Program-made: the position numbers and the translations under genes
Assembly: GCA_022225965.2 (NCBI GenBank)
Contig: JAKJXP020000063.1
Span: forward strand, 206,544-270,543
Length of the DNA stretch: 64,000 nucleotides
Source: Diatrype stigma
Lineage: Eukaryota > Ascomycota > Sordariomycetes > Xylariales > Diatrypaceae
Reading direction: 5' to 3'
The notes under the pieces: model-generated
What the model was told of the DNA's origin: nothing
Database searches by the model: none
Seen by the model: only the letters and a program-made list of their open reading frames with translations
Shown here: in pieces, positions 22,238 through 34,626 of the stretch
How positions within the stretch are numbered: position 1 is the first letter of the stretch
Layout of the letters: every line of letters begins with the position of its first letter

Positions 22238-24561
22238 TCATGACCAGACATCCTCCTGTAGAAACGTTAGTAATCGGAATGATGCCAAGCAATTGAATTA
22301 TATCTACAGTCTGGCAAAACAGAGAGCAAGACAATGTGCTGATAGGCGGGGTTTGATGAAAGGAGCGATGAGGGTGGTGACAAGGTTGGTGCTGATACTG
22401 GTGATGGTGATTGACACCTATGGTAATGGGTCGGGATGGTTACGTACCTGGTATTGGTTTGCGGCTCTCATATTCTTCACGATCTCCTCTCCCTTGGCTT
22501 CGGGAAGGCCCCGTTGCTCCGCAATGATTTGCGCCAGCACCGTGTTTACCTCCCGGGCCATGTTCGCAGCATCACCGCATACGTAAATATAAGCCTTCTT
22601 TTCCAACAGCTCGTTAACCTCTTGTGCACGTTCCTTGAGTCGGTGCTGAACGTAGACTTTGTTTGGGCCCTCCCGAGAGAATGCGGTGACCAATTCGAAG
22701 TTGTCGCCAAGCACCTTCTTGTATTGCTGCGAGATGGTCAGAAAAATGCCAAGAATACTGTGGGTTGGAAAATACATACCTCCCATTCGGACTCGTATAA
22801 GAAATCTTCATCCCGCTTCCTGCATCCGAAGAAAAGTATGGTCCGGCCAACGTTCTGACCAGATTCGGCCAACTTCGCCCGTTCCTGCACAAAGCCACGC
22901 ATAGGCGCCACACCAGTGCCCGGTCCGACCAAGATGACAGGTTTGGAAGGGTCAGAAGGCAACCTGAAGTTTGAATGACGGACATGGACCGGGACATGGA
23001 TTCCATCGTACTTGTTCCTTGGGCCCATAATTTCGTAGGTCTGGCCGAAAGGTTCGGGGTTCGGGTCGCCGTTTTGCTTCTGCTTGAGCGCAAGTAGGTA
23101 GTTGGTTGCGACGCCCTTGAAGGGATCGGAGCGGCCTGGGATATGTTGGTTCTCGACGATGGCAGTGATGGAAATCTTCTTGGGCTGTACTTCGGACGAC
23201 GAAGAGATAGAGTAATAGCGCGGTTGGAGCTTGGTGAGACCCTCGATGAAAGCCGAGAAGGGAATGTTACCCCACGTCTTGCCACCGCTGACAACGCTGA
23301 GCGTCCGGGCAATGTTGTAGTGGTTCTTGCTGATCTTATCGTGGAAGTAGTCCTTATCATCACCGAGCTTGGCCATTTCCGCCTTCACGTCATCGTCAGG
23401 CGCAAAAGCAGCTAAAGTGCCCAGAAATTGTCGAGAAACAGGGGCGCAGATCTCCAAGTGATACCGAATGATAGCGTCGTATGTTGTGGGAGTCGGGAAA
23501 GGGACCTTAGCGGTAGGTTCGAGTGCCTTGACGCTGATCACGGTATCCTTCTTGTTTTCCAATTCCAGGATTCTGAGGAACTCATCGACTTCATGCCCCG
23601 GGTTGGTTGGCCAGATTGCAATGTGATCACCAGTAGTGTACGATAGGTTAGATCCGCTGATATCAACTTCCATGTGAAGGCAGTTCCTGTCCTTGACCGT
23701 GAATAGTTCCCGGGACTCAGCAATTGGTGCGATATACGGGTTGTGAGCGTTGAAAGGACCTTTGGCAGCGCCTTCTAGATGCATCTTGTTCGGTTCGCCT
23801 AGGTATACTTCGGGAGAGTCCTTGGTGAGGTTATCCCGCTCGACGATACCGAAGATGGGCTCATAGACGGCTTCTCGCTCTTCCAAACCCATCTTTTCAG
23901 CAAGAGCAGCCCACATAGGGTCCTTCCATGCCAAAAAGTCCTCTTCCATGGTACCAGCACCATCGTCACCTTCTCCGGCCGCGCCGATTCTCTTGGCACC
24001 AAGTTTCTCCAAAGCCTTATCCACGTTGCGAACCATCGAGTTGTAGTGTTCATAGGTGTTATTACCCAAGCCGAAAGCGACGTAGTTGAGATTTCCGAGG
24101 GGCGGGTCTGCACCTTCAGAGAAGGACACGTCGTCACCAATAATGAACTCGTAGAAGTCGACGGCATTGTCGGTAGGCTCGCCCTCACCGTAAGTGGCGA
24201 GAACAAACATGACGACTTTGTCTTCGGGGATCGCATCGAGGTTGTCGTAGTCGTAGTCTTCCAGATCGGCCACCATGGTCTCAAGACCGTACCGACTCTT
24301 GCCTTCCTTAGCCAGTCGAGATGCGTAGTCCTCGGCAGTACCGGTTTGTGAACCGTAAAAGATGATGCAGTTTTTGCCACTCTCCTCCATCTTCTCCAAG
24401 ATGTTTCTCGTCTTGCCTGCCTTGTTTCCATTTGCATTCGCGAACGAGTTGGCGTACGGATCTTTGGTTATGCCCCATAGCTTGCCTTTGGTGAAATAGG
24501 CAGTGGTAGCGACGAGGATGACGGAGAGGACGATGACGTCCAAAGCATCGAGTTGAGCCAT
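22238..24561 (-). CDS. cprA: NADPH-cytochrome P450 reductase
   Basis: Passes electrons from NADPH through FAD and FMN to cytochrome P450s (for example lanosterol demethylase) and is anchored in the ER membrane. 692 aa, the normal length for fungi. Exons: 24561-22780, 22726-22448 and 22255-22238, the last coding only EDVWS plus stop. An N-terminal membrane anchor lies at about 8-24. FMN-binding motifs are YGSQTGTAEDYA (69-80) and LATYGEGEPTDNA. The FAD motif is RYYSISSS (about 445) and the NADPH site is GPGTGVAPMRGF (about 545). The C-terminus with its penultimate aromatic Trp is restored only when the 18-nt last exon is spliced in across a 192-nt intron. The start ATG at 24561 gives the typical N-terminus. 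It lies head-to-tail upstream of the RRM gene with 3.6 kb between them. Confidence 0.97.
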
Positions 24562-27500
24562 CTTGAGGGACTGCGCGCGACTCGCTTGTCCCAGTATTCA
24601 CTTCGTATCTGCTGGTGGGCGAGATTGTGCACGAATTGTGTAGGTTGTGCGGGTTGTGCGGGCTGTGCGGATGCGGACTGCGGTGACGGCGTACACGATG
24701 GGCGGGTCCGTGGCACGAGAGAATATGTGGCAAGAGCCCGAGGCTGAGGCTGAGGTATCCGGGATTGGTGCTCGTGCGACAGCGTTGGACACAGGCCTGT
24801 CGAGGTTTCTAGAATGGAAAGCGTACCGAGGTGGCTAATGGTGGCGTTCGAATATTATCCCGAGTGAGGTTCGCTTTGGGGAACTCCCGCCGATCATGGA
24901 CCCCAAGGAACCACCAGCTCACAAGATTAATGGCACAATAGAAAAGACCAAAGAAAGCTCGGATGAGATAGACTGATAGATAGACTATGAAATAGAACGC
25001 AAGGGATTGCTACGAGACAACCAGTCCGAGCTTGGCTTAACACTAAAGCTCCCAAAGACCCATGAAGGGGAAAGAAAGTTCACAGGAAGGAAAGTTCATA
25101 GGTTGGTAAGAAACGAAGTAAAGAAGGGGGGAATCAGGCCGAACTTCTAAGCCATCTTACCACGTACTATGTATGCAGAGGCAAATGCTCAAGTCAGTCG
25201 GACGAGTGATTAGGAGAGGAAACGATTAGTTTTATTGTATGGTGTGGCAGTGTGGCCCAGTGGCCTTCGGGGCCCTTCGGGGCTACAGGACCCCGGTGGT
25301 TGTTAGCGTCTATTAACTACCTTTTTCTGGGTACTACATGTATGTAACTGCCAGGTGGTATGTACATACAATAACTACATGCTATTTCAAGGTTCTTTTT
25401 GCAGGTAGCGTAGAAATATGAGGAATATCCCCATTGCAATGGAGCCTTGCAATGGACCTCCACGTGCAGTGCTTCAGGGCCAAGAGGGCCTTGGATGCAT
25501 GTTTCATACGATTTACAGAGGGGATTTAACCACTTAGTCCAGGGATTTGGGTAAGATGTCGTGAGGCTCATAGGACGCTAACTGAATAGGCCCTGGAATG
25601 TGCCTGAGGTGACTAACTAGAAAAGTGCCTCTTCTCAACTTTCCATCCCGAAAATGAGCCAACACGAACGTTGAAGTCCCGAAGTTTAGTGATGTTGCCT
25701 GTCTCCAACTCTCAACTGTAAGTGCCTAGCGCTAGGGACTTGAGCCGGTAGCCACAACGACCATTCCTGTGTGAATTCCTTATGTTCACCAACTTCTACC
25801 AGCTTCTACCATGTTGCAGGAGCTGCATATCGGGCCAACAAGCACCCGACTCGGAATGAATACAGAGAGGTAGGTAGTAACCTCCTCTTGCTCCTGGAGT
25901 CATGGCGGCATGACCTGAGGTTGTGCCCGAGCCGAGCACCAGTGAGCGGCTAGCCAGCTAGCCGGCCATACATAAGGATTTATATACTACCTATGTATGC
26001 AGTTGATGTTTATCTTATCTGGGGCTCTGCCACGTTATTCGTTAGTAGTGTTCGTAGACATCGCCTATCCTGGTAATTGTCCACAGGTGTCACTTCACCC
26101 GCGTGATCGGAGGCGATGGAACCTTAAGAAGCCGACATATCGGGAGCATACCATCCCTATGCAGATAGGTAGGCCCCCTTCCCGCTTGCACTGACCCTGA
26201 TCTATACAGCAATGTTGAATCGTGTGGGCAAGGAATATTTGCGGTATGATGTTGAGAAAAATAACTAGGTAGGTAAGCAACTACTATGTATGAATGCATG
26301 TTAATATGCACGCTGACATGTTCCACAACAATATCATACGGTTCGGTTCATACCTATGTACTCGCATACCTACCGATGATACCTACTATACCCGGGCAAA
26401 AGTAGGTAAATAGGTAGAGACACGGTCAAGCCATTAGGTAATACTGATCCTTTAGATATCGGTATTTGCTGGGCGCAACATGCTCAACGTCTTGGAAGTG
26501 TCCGGGATATCCTGATAGAGTAAAACCGGTTCACAACTACTTTGCAACGAGATCAAGAAAACAGCCCTATGATTCTGTAAAGCGGGCAGGAGGGATAACT
26601 ATAGCACGGGCTATTTCGACAAGGTTGTTTTCATACTGATACACACACAGTCTTCATTCAAAGGATATCCTATCGGAGAGGGCAAAATCCCATCCCAAGA
26701 TGACAGATAAGCTCTACCAAGTCATTCTCTGAGGCTTGCTACGCTAATCGTATATCCTTGCTAGGCAGCTAGGTACATGCCCACCTATTTATGATTGCCC
26801 ATTAAACAAATTCTTGCATACGTCCGCCTAATATTGTGGTGATCTGTTAACAGTTACGCAGGGCCCATGTATACAATAGTAGTCTAGTACATACATATAG
26901 TCTAGTACATACATAGACAGGTGGGCAATCATGAAGTGAGATGAGGCTGCGGATGCGGTGGGTATAGCAAGAAATGACACTAGTTTGGCAGTTCGGGATA
27001 GTTGTCAAGTCATACCATATATCGGGAGGTCCGACCTAGTTGATATGCCAGAGGATCGCTATGGTCTGGTTCTCCTGTACGGTCCACGGCCCTCATGAAT
27101 CCCGAGCGGGTGTGTTCCTGTGCCATAGATCGGACGCGAGTCTTTGATCATCACTGCGTACTCGGGGCTGTCGGGATCACGCGAAAGTGGTACGGGTGCG
27201 AGACCGGACCGGCCGACGTGACATCTTGAAAGTGCCGCAAGCGCTACCACCTGGGCAGTTACTACATGTAGTTACCTGTGGGCCCACCGGTAGATGGCCC
27301 ACCTCATTTGCTCAGCTGCGGGTAACTGCAATGGTAACACGTGACTTAGGATAACTAACTTATATCCGGAGGATCTGGAGAATCTGAATTGAATTACTTG
27401 CATAACACTTGCATAAATACATAGGTATAGTACCTACTTCGTATTCGTATGTGCGTCCCAATTCAATCCCCTGCAAACCGTATTGTCACTTAGCAAGCAA

Positions 27501-28360
27501 TTAACTACGTACATAGTAGCTAGGTTTTCTAAAGGCGTCCCGAATACTGATTGGCTAGAAAGAAGCAGGGGAAGGTTCCTCAAGCTGTTTGAATACAGAA
27601 TTGCCTGGAAAGATTCCTAAGGAACCCGTTCCTATTGTTCCCGACTGCCCATTGTTCCTATAGCTTATCAGTGCCCTCTCCGGCATTCACTTTCCGCCTT
27701 ATAGCCTATCTCTGGATTCCTACCATCAACGAAGATCATGTTGTTCCCATGCCGCAGAGCTGTACGTCTCATCGAATGGATGCGAAAATAATTGACCTAT
27801 GTGATTTGCGAAATCCAAAGACGGACAAGACGGGAATCAAATACGCGATTCGCTGAATGAACACTCGGCCTACAGAACGCCAGCTTCGTCCGCTGTGTGA
27901 TTACGTGCAAGGACGACCATATACGCTACCACCTGAGGCTTACCCAGGTATGCCAACCATAACCCTCTTGACAATAAGGAACACTCAGTTTTGAAGAGAG
28001 AACATGCGACGCCCTGTGGAAACGCTTCGTATCGTACAAGTAAGTTGCGGATATATAAGTAAATCAGATGATACACAAGATTTCGCGGTAGTGCCGCGCA
28101 TGGCGACCTCCTTTCCCCCCAACACCCCAGCCCGCCCTAAATCCCCAACCGAAACCCCCAGCATCCCATATATGCAATGCAATGGCCCAAGGAGCCGTGG
28201 AATATATACAAGCGAAAAATAAACAGAAGAACGAAAAGGAACGTGAGGACAGGTTGCAAAGGCAACCAACCCCCATCCCTTTTCTCTCATCTCAGGGGTA
28301 AGTATGAGACTCATGATGACGATCGTGATGATAAAAACAAGATACGAGACTTTCCCTCGT
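24562..28360. other. Intergenic, no gene supported
   Basis: The first few hundred bases are the P450 reductase promoter and leader, with a short TTGTGCGGG-type repeat near 24640. The remainder has only short unconvincing ORFs and scattered GGTA/TACC motifs. Confidence 0.6.
26880..26915. repeat. Perfect 18-bp direct repeat
   Basis: Two identical adjacent 18-mers beginning TAGTCTAGTAC (26880-26897 and 26898-26915). Simple tandem duplication in intergenic DNA. Confidence 0.9.
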
Positions 28361-29424
28361 CTACGTGCTCCAAGCGGCGACGTACGCGATCTCCATGTCG
28401 ACGGCCTCGCCGCCGACGGTGCCCTCGTCGGGGGTCGTGGCACCGCCCGAGATGCCGTTGGGGAAGCCGCCGCCGACGGCGACGTTGAGCAGGATCATCT
28501 TGGGGTTGGCGCTCAGGGCCTGCCAGACGGCCTCGTTGCTCTGCAGCTGCGCCGGGCCGATCTGCCAGCTCAGCTGGCGGTCGACGTAGAAGTTGAGGCT
28601 CTGCTGCGTCCAGTCGGCCGCCGACCGGTCGATCTCCGCCGCGATCGTGTGCCACTCGCCCCGCGTGAAGGGCGCGCTCGACCCGATCCCGTTGAACTCG
28701 TCGCACACGCCCCCGGGCGACTGGTCGCAGTGCACCGTGTGGTACACCGTGCTCACCCCGTTCGCCGTCTCCAGGATGTCGATCTCCCCGATCGACGGCC
28801 ACAGGTCGTGGTTGTCCCGGAACTCGCTGCCCATCATCCAGAACGCGGGCCAGACTATTATACGCAAGGTAGTTAGCGGATTGCGCGTTAGTAGCAACTG
28901 GGGCTCCTTTCTACACTAAAGGGGGGTGGGGGGACAGTGAGAAAGAAGAGAGAAATAAATGACGTACTGCCCATCTCGGACCCCTCGGCCATGTTGGGGG
29001 AGCCGACCTTGACGTTGGCCTCCACCCAGAGCTTGCCGCCCTCGGGCGCGGCGAAGTCGACGGCGGCCGTGCTCTCGATCCGGGCCGAGGTCCACTGGCC
29101 GCCGTTGTTCTGGGGCGTGATGACGAGGTTGCCCTCGGCGTTGATGTTGATGTTGGTCGGGTCCTGCGTGTAGGTCTGGATCTCGCCCGTGCCCCAGTTC
29201 GCCGGGCCGTTGGGGTAGGAGGTCCCCAGGTCGTACGTCCACGTGTTGGTGTCGAGGGCTCCCGCCGAGAAGTCGTCGAGGAACAGCTGGTTCGTGTAGC
29301 CCGGCGGGGGCGCCGTGTTGTTCTGCCGCACCTGAATCAGGTGGCCCGTCGCCCGGTTGATCGGCTTGGCGCAGGCGATGCCCGAGAGGACGGCGAGCGC
29401 CGAGAGGATGGTAGACTTAGCCAT
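28361..29424 (-). CDS. Secreted glycoside hydrolase family 16 beta-glucanase
   Basis: Predicted endo-1,3(4)-beta-glucanase (laminarinase-like) of 316 aa. Exons 29424-28968 and 28854-28361, with a 113-nt intron. A signal peptide ends near Ala19 (..LSGIACA). Family features: NWGTGEIQTYT in the N-terminal half, WPAFWMMG, and the catalytic GEIDILE with nucleophile Glu176, helper Asp178 and acid/base Glu181. There is no C-terminal GPI signal and no extra carbohydrate-binding module, so a secreted soluble enzyme is inferred, acting on beta-glucans of fungal or plant walls. The coding sequence is strongly GC-rich at third positions compared with the AT-rich flanks. The linkage specificity cannot be decided from sequence. 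Confidence 0.94.
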
Positions 29425-32400
29425 TGTGAAAACTTGGCGGTTTTGTTAAATCTCTTCTTTGTTTTCTGTCTCTAGCAGGAAGCTTGGGCTTGGATAGCAC
29501 TGAATGAAGCCGTACGGAAGGCTTGGGTGGAAGGAATGTTGTTAGTATTGGTGTATAAGGAATGTATAGTGTCTTCTAGACACAGGCCTGGTGGCAAAAA
29601 GGAGTGTGTTTTCCTGCTCCTGGAGGTAAAACCGTCGTATGGTGATAGTTCGAGAGTACTCTTCGGTTCTGGACAGACGGACGCATCGCTCTATTCATAT
29701 AGAGCTGAGCCGTATGGGCTTTTGCACCCAGCTCAGCTGCCGGGATCATACCCAAAGCCCTCGTGGTCTCATTCGCCAGTATTCGCCATCGACTGCAGCG
29801 CCCCTGTGAGCAAATCCATGGCTGCTGCGCAATCACCTACCCAGCTCTGCGTACAGACGACTCGAGCTTCCCATTAGGGATGTTTCAGAGCCTTCTGCTC
29901 AGTAAACAAGTGACCAACACGCCCGCTTGCGGTTCTGAACACCATGTTGGCGGGAGGCGTGGGCTGATTGGAGCATGTGCTTGGCCCGAGATTCCCTAAT
30001 GGGACTAGCCAGGCACGAGAGATGGATGGACGCCGGGATCTGGGTGATGCGGCCTGACGGCCCTTCTCAGTCGGCCGTTCGGCGGTCCTGTGTGATCGGC
30101 GACCGGCCGGCTCCTGTATCAAGTGTATATTGACAACGTAGAGACGCTCGCATCTTCAAGGCGCATCCCTCAACTTAAAATGGAAGGCAAGGATAGGCAT
30201 GCTGCCGATCGCGCACTTATTCTGGGCGTATTCTCCGGATCGTTAGATGCAGAGCAGGGTGTTAATTATTAATAGTTGCGACCTTCCTATTGGATCTCTA
30301 GATATAGGCGTGACCCCCTGAAAATAGCGGCACGGACATGATCGTTCCTTGTGGGTCAGAACGAGACCAAGGAAACGGTACGATTGGGTGATCTCGGCTT
30401 ATTAAGCCTCACGATCCCGAGCTAACCTAGACTATGTTCCAACGACTCTCCAAACGACTTCGATGTTTTAGTCGATGTTTCATCCAATGCCGTCTCGAGC
30501 GAATGAGATCTCTCAGATGACATGTCCATCTACCGAGAAGTTGGAACTTCCAGACTGAGACTGACTGGATGCTCAATGAGACCCCGGATTTTACGGGTCA
30601 TAAGAACCCACTCACGATTGAGACATTCGGCTCCAGAAAGACAAAGATCTCCCTCCCTTGTCAGCGGGCTTAGATAGTACCCATTATTTTGAGGCTGAAT
30701 GGTATGCCCTTTTGACATCAAGGCAGTCAGGCTATCAATTCCCGCGTGAGTTCGCTTTCTGATGTTACTATTATACGTGAGATGTCAATTTGTGTCAAGA
30801 GTTACTACTGGTAGCCTCAACCGATCCATGTAGTAAGCCATGTGCGGCGTACATGCATACACCATGTTCCAACAAAACCCCTAACAGTAACCTCTAGTCA
30901 AAAGCGGGCTGACGATCTCTACTGATATAAGTAGGTACATCCCACCTCCATCTTTCATATATAGCAACGTCGTTTGGCATCTACCTCTGACCTGCGTGGT
31001 CTTGCGTGCTGTGCCGTAAGGCCACATCGATGTACTAGGCGGGAGGACCATGCTCAAAATGAGCAGCCATTCTCGTTCTGTGTGTGATTAGTGCCTCGGG
31101 ACCGATACAACAAGGCTTGTGAAGCTCGCGAGGCTCGTGGCCAGCTCTTTCCTTTATGCCATTCATATACAACTTTTGGAGCATATTGCCCAGGATATGA
31201 CACCACAATTGGGATATTCCAGACATTGAGAAATCAGCTCGGTGACTAGTTATTCAAGGGTGGGTTCGGAGCCTCGATTCAATGAACTACCCATCTACAG
31301 AGAGAATTGAACTCGGAGTTGGCTGACGGTGTAACAAACATATATATATAAAGAAACACGGCAATGGAGAAAGCCAAGGACACGACCATCGGTGTCTTTC
31401 CTTCTTGTCTTATCTGAAGTTTCATGTTTAGCCAAAGAGGACCGCCACGCGCCAACTTCCCATGTGCTTGGAATTTGGAAATCAACGCGCCAAGCCATGC
31501 ACGTCAAGTCGTGCAGCATCAAGCCTCGATCACATGATTTCCGCGTTTCGCATTGTAGATATAGATATAAGAGCATCCATATATCCGGTAGGTAGGTAGT
31601 CAAGCCTGCCCGGCTTTATGCACCCTCCGCCCCCCCCCCCCCCCCCCCCTTTTTTTTTTCCCACGCCCTTTCGTCAGAGACTGAGACAGTCTTGACTCTG
31701 TGACCGCCATTGAGTAACCACCTAACTATATGATTCACACGAAATTCCTCGTCCCACGGAGAGAAACCCATATTGAATCCTGAAGCGAGCGCTTGCGCGG
31801 CCTGATCCATATCGATCGCCTATTTCAAGACTCGCTACTTACTTAGACTGCATGCCTACTAAATGATATTCCCGATGCTATTTATATTCAGCCACCCACC
31901 CCGGCCTGCGTGGAACCGACTAGTAATACCTATCTAACCGCACGGAAGCCATCGATTCGTAACTTGTCTGGGGAAAACCTCTCGGGGGCTATGTTGGTAC
32001 AACATATCGCATTCAGTCATTAGATTTGTATTGCTTCCATGTCTAAATTCGTCCTCTATCTATCATACCTCGTAGGGTCGTACAGATCCTTATCTAAATA
32101 GTTACTAAGCTTTACATAGTTGTGTTATACATACATGAGGGAGTAGGAGAGAGCGTGTGTGAAAGAGAGAAAGAAAGAAAGAGAGCAAGCGAGCGTGTAG
32201 ATCTCTCCTTTTCGGGTCGAGGTATTTATCATCATAATCATCACAAGGGATCATTCGCATCCCCCCTTTTTCGTCTTTTATATTGTCTGTTTTTCTTTTT
32301 TGTAGTTTATTCTCATTTTTTTCATTCATTCATTCATTCCTTGCTCTTGAGCCCGAAGCGTTCCGAGTCCGAAGCGGCTGCCTTTGCATGTCGGCAAATG

Positions 32401-32534
32401 TGGAAGTATAACTAGGTACCTAGGTAATCATATAGTATAAATCCCCGTCGTGAATTATCATACCCAAATTCAAAATCACATTTCACACTTTCATTCATCA
32501 CATCTCGTTTTCTCATTTCAGAATCAGAGTCAGG
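29425..32534. other. Intergenic; GH16 promoter side
   Basis: Upstream of the GH16 gene. On the minus strand a TATA-like CTATATGAATAG (around 29690-29705) and an inverted CCAAT (near 29970) are possible promoter elements. No gene supported. A poly(C)/poly(T) run and ATTC repeats occur further on. Confidence 0.5.
31630..31659. repeat. Poly(C)20-poly(T)10 tract
   Basis: Twenty C residues followed directly by ten T residues. Length may be unreliable in any assembly because such runs sequence poorly. Confidence 0.85.
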
Positions 32535-34626
32535 TCAGGTCGTATCAAAGAAGCTCACCTGCTTCCTCAGCAGATCCAGGTCCACCAGGCCCATGACGCG
32601 CCCGTCCCAGCGCTTGACCGTCTCGCCCACCCACCACCACGCGGCGCACGCCCCGGCCGCGGCCGCGATCTGCGCCGCGCCCAGCCCCACGGCGACCGCC
32701 CGCAGCCCGTCCCACGACCACGCGCACCCCGGCACGGCCAGGACGAAGGCGCCGGCGGCCAGGCTGCGCAGACAGGCCAGCGCGCCGTGCATGTCGGCCG
32801 TGTTGCGCAGGCCGACCAGGAGGCTCGGGCTCGTGAAGGCCGTCGACTGCTGGATGGCCGGGCGCACGACCGCCGCGTCCAGCACCAGCGAGCCGGCGCC
32901 CACGAGCCCCAGCAGGAGCGAGGCGACGGGGAAGCTTAGGCGGTCGCCGAGGTAGCCTAGGTCCCAGGGCGAGCCGGCGTTGGCCGAAGCGGAGGCGGGG
33001 GAGGGGGCCCGGATCTGCATGGTGCCCTGGATGTACAGACCGAACGCGAAGAGGCCTGCCGAGGCAACGGCGGTGCCCGTCGCGACGGCCGCGACGTGAA
33101 CAGTCCTCGTGAAGCGCTTCATCGCATGGGGGAATGCGAACGTGGCAGCAACGGCGGCGGCGGTCGTAAGCAGGAAGGGTCCCGTCATCAGCACGCCCAG
33201 CGCCGGCGCCGTGAGCATGAACGGCATGGGCGAGAATAGCAGGGCGAGGCAACTGGCCAAGCTCCAGAGGCCGACGTGGGGCAGCATCGTAGCGATGAAC
33301 AGAAGCGCCGTTGTGGGGGCAACCAGGGCCCGCGGCGCCTGCAGCACGAGGTGCCAGTCGACCACCGGCTCGGCGGCTCGGTAGAAGGGCCACGGCTTCA
33401 TCTTGGCGAGGTAAGCCCGGGCAGCTTCCCCAGTGAACTCCACGTGTGGCCATCGGGCTTCGGCTTCGGCCCGGGCCGTCGCGGGCATGGTGGGGTAGTA
33501 GCTGGAGCGGTCGAAGACAGTTTCGGGCGCACCGAAGACGAGCAGGAGGATGGCGATCGATAGGAAGCCGCCGATGATCTTGAATTGCCTCGTGAAGCCG
33601 TGGGGACTGGCAGACACCACCCCGCCTAGGAGGGGGGAGCCCCAGGTGCTAGCAGTAGCCACGATGTGGTAAATCGTGGTCTTGAGCTGACGCTCGTGTT
33701 CAAAGTAAGTGTCCTGGATGGACGAGAGGACGAGGGTCTCGAAAGCACCCCATCCTAATCCCTGGAACACTCTGGCTATCATGTGTTCAGAAAAGCTGCC
33801 CAGCATATTGATATTTAACATAACACCAGTGAACATAAGAAGGATCGAAACAAAGTAGACGGGTCGTTTCCCAACAATCCTGGCTACGATCGAGCTTAAG
33901 AGTCCAGTAAAGGCGGACACCATCAAGGGAACAGCCGTAAGTGCGACCGCTGTTGTATATGACACATTATATCTCATCGCTACGGCGCTGTGGCTGCTGA
34001 TGAAGGCTGTCTTCATGACACCTATTAGTGTGACTATGAGTAGCAATACCATGAAGTTGAGATGTTTTCTCCATATCGGCCAATTCTACACGCAATGGTT
34101 AACGCACATGTACGATATAATAAAACATGCCATGATGAAATATCGGTATGGTGATGCTTACTAAGGGATCAAGGGGGTCATCACTCGGCTGCGGAGAAAG
34201 CTCCACGCCGGAGGATTTACCCGTACCATACTTGATAGTCCTCTTCGTCTCTGCGCTAGCATAAGACAGGGTCTTGGTTGAAGCCGTCACTGGCCTCGGC
34301 CGATCCTTCAACGACGCTGGAGGAGGCGGTGGTGGTATGAACCCCAGCTTAAAGTCGAGTGGACCAGGAATTTCCCGAATAGGCTCACCCTGTGAGGGAA
34401 TGAGAAGCTTTGTGGCGCTCCCTGGCCACGTTGGAGACGATACACTCCGTGGCGAAGATAATGGGCTCTCATAAGTCGGGCTCGGGCTCGCCCTCGGCGA
34501 TTCCAGCACGGCCGGCAGCGGTGGCAGCGTCTTCCGGACGCTCACGCTCAGCCTGGGAGGCTCCGGGAAGCTCTTCTCGATCTCTGATATGTCGATGGTT
34601 GACCCTGTGGACTCCGGTCGCGACAT
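32535..34626 (-). CDS. Major facilitator superfamily transporter (DHA1-like)
   Basis: Plasma-membrane carrier of 671 aa. Exons 34626-34162 (155 codons) and 34085-32535, with a 76-nt intron. Exon 1 encodes a cytoplasmic, Pro/Ser-rich, disordered tail including a PPPPPP run. Exon 2 encodes about 12 hydrophobic segments starting at HLNFMVLLLIVTLIGV. The loop 2-3 motif VGKRPVYF resembles the MFS signature G-x3-D/G-R/K-x-G-R-R/K. Next come RVFQGLGWGAFETL and SPLLGGVVS (motif C region), as in fungal drug:H+ antiporter-like carriers. The substrate is unknown. The last two-thirds of the coding region is much more GC-rich than the start. The start is the first ATG of exon 1, which is needed to reach the in-frame donor. 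Confidence 0.9.

Noticed and set aside
32545..33453. 302-codon ORF in another frame of the MFS gene
   Set aside because: Arg/Gly/Ala-rich shadow frame caused by high GC; the hydrophobic transporter frame is the real one.
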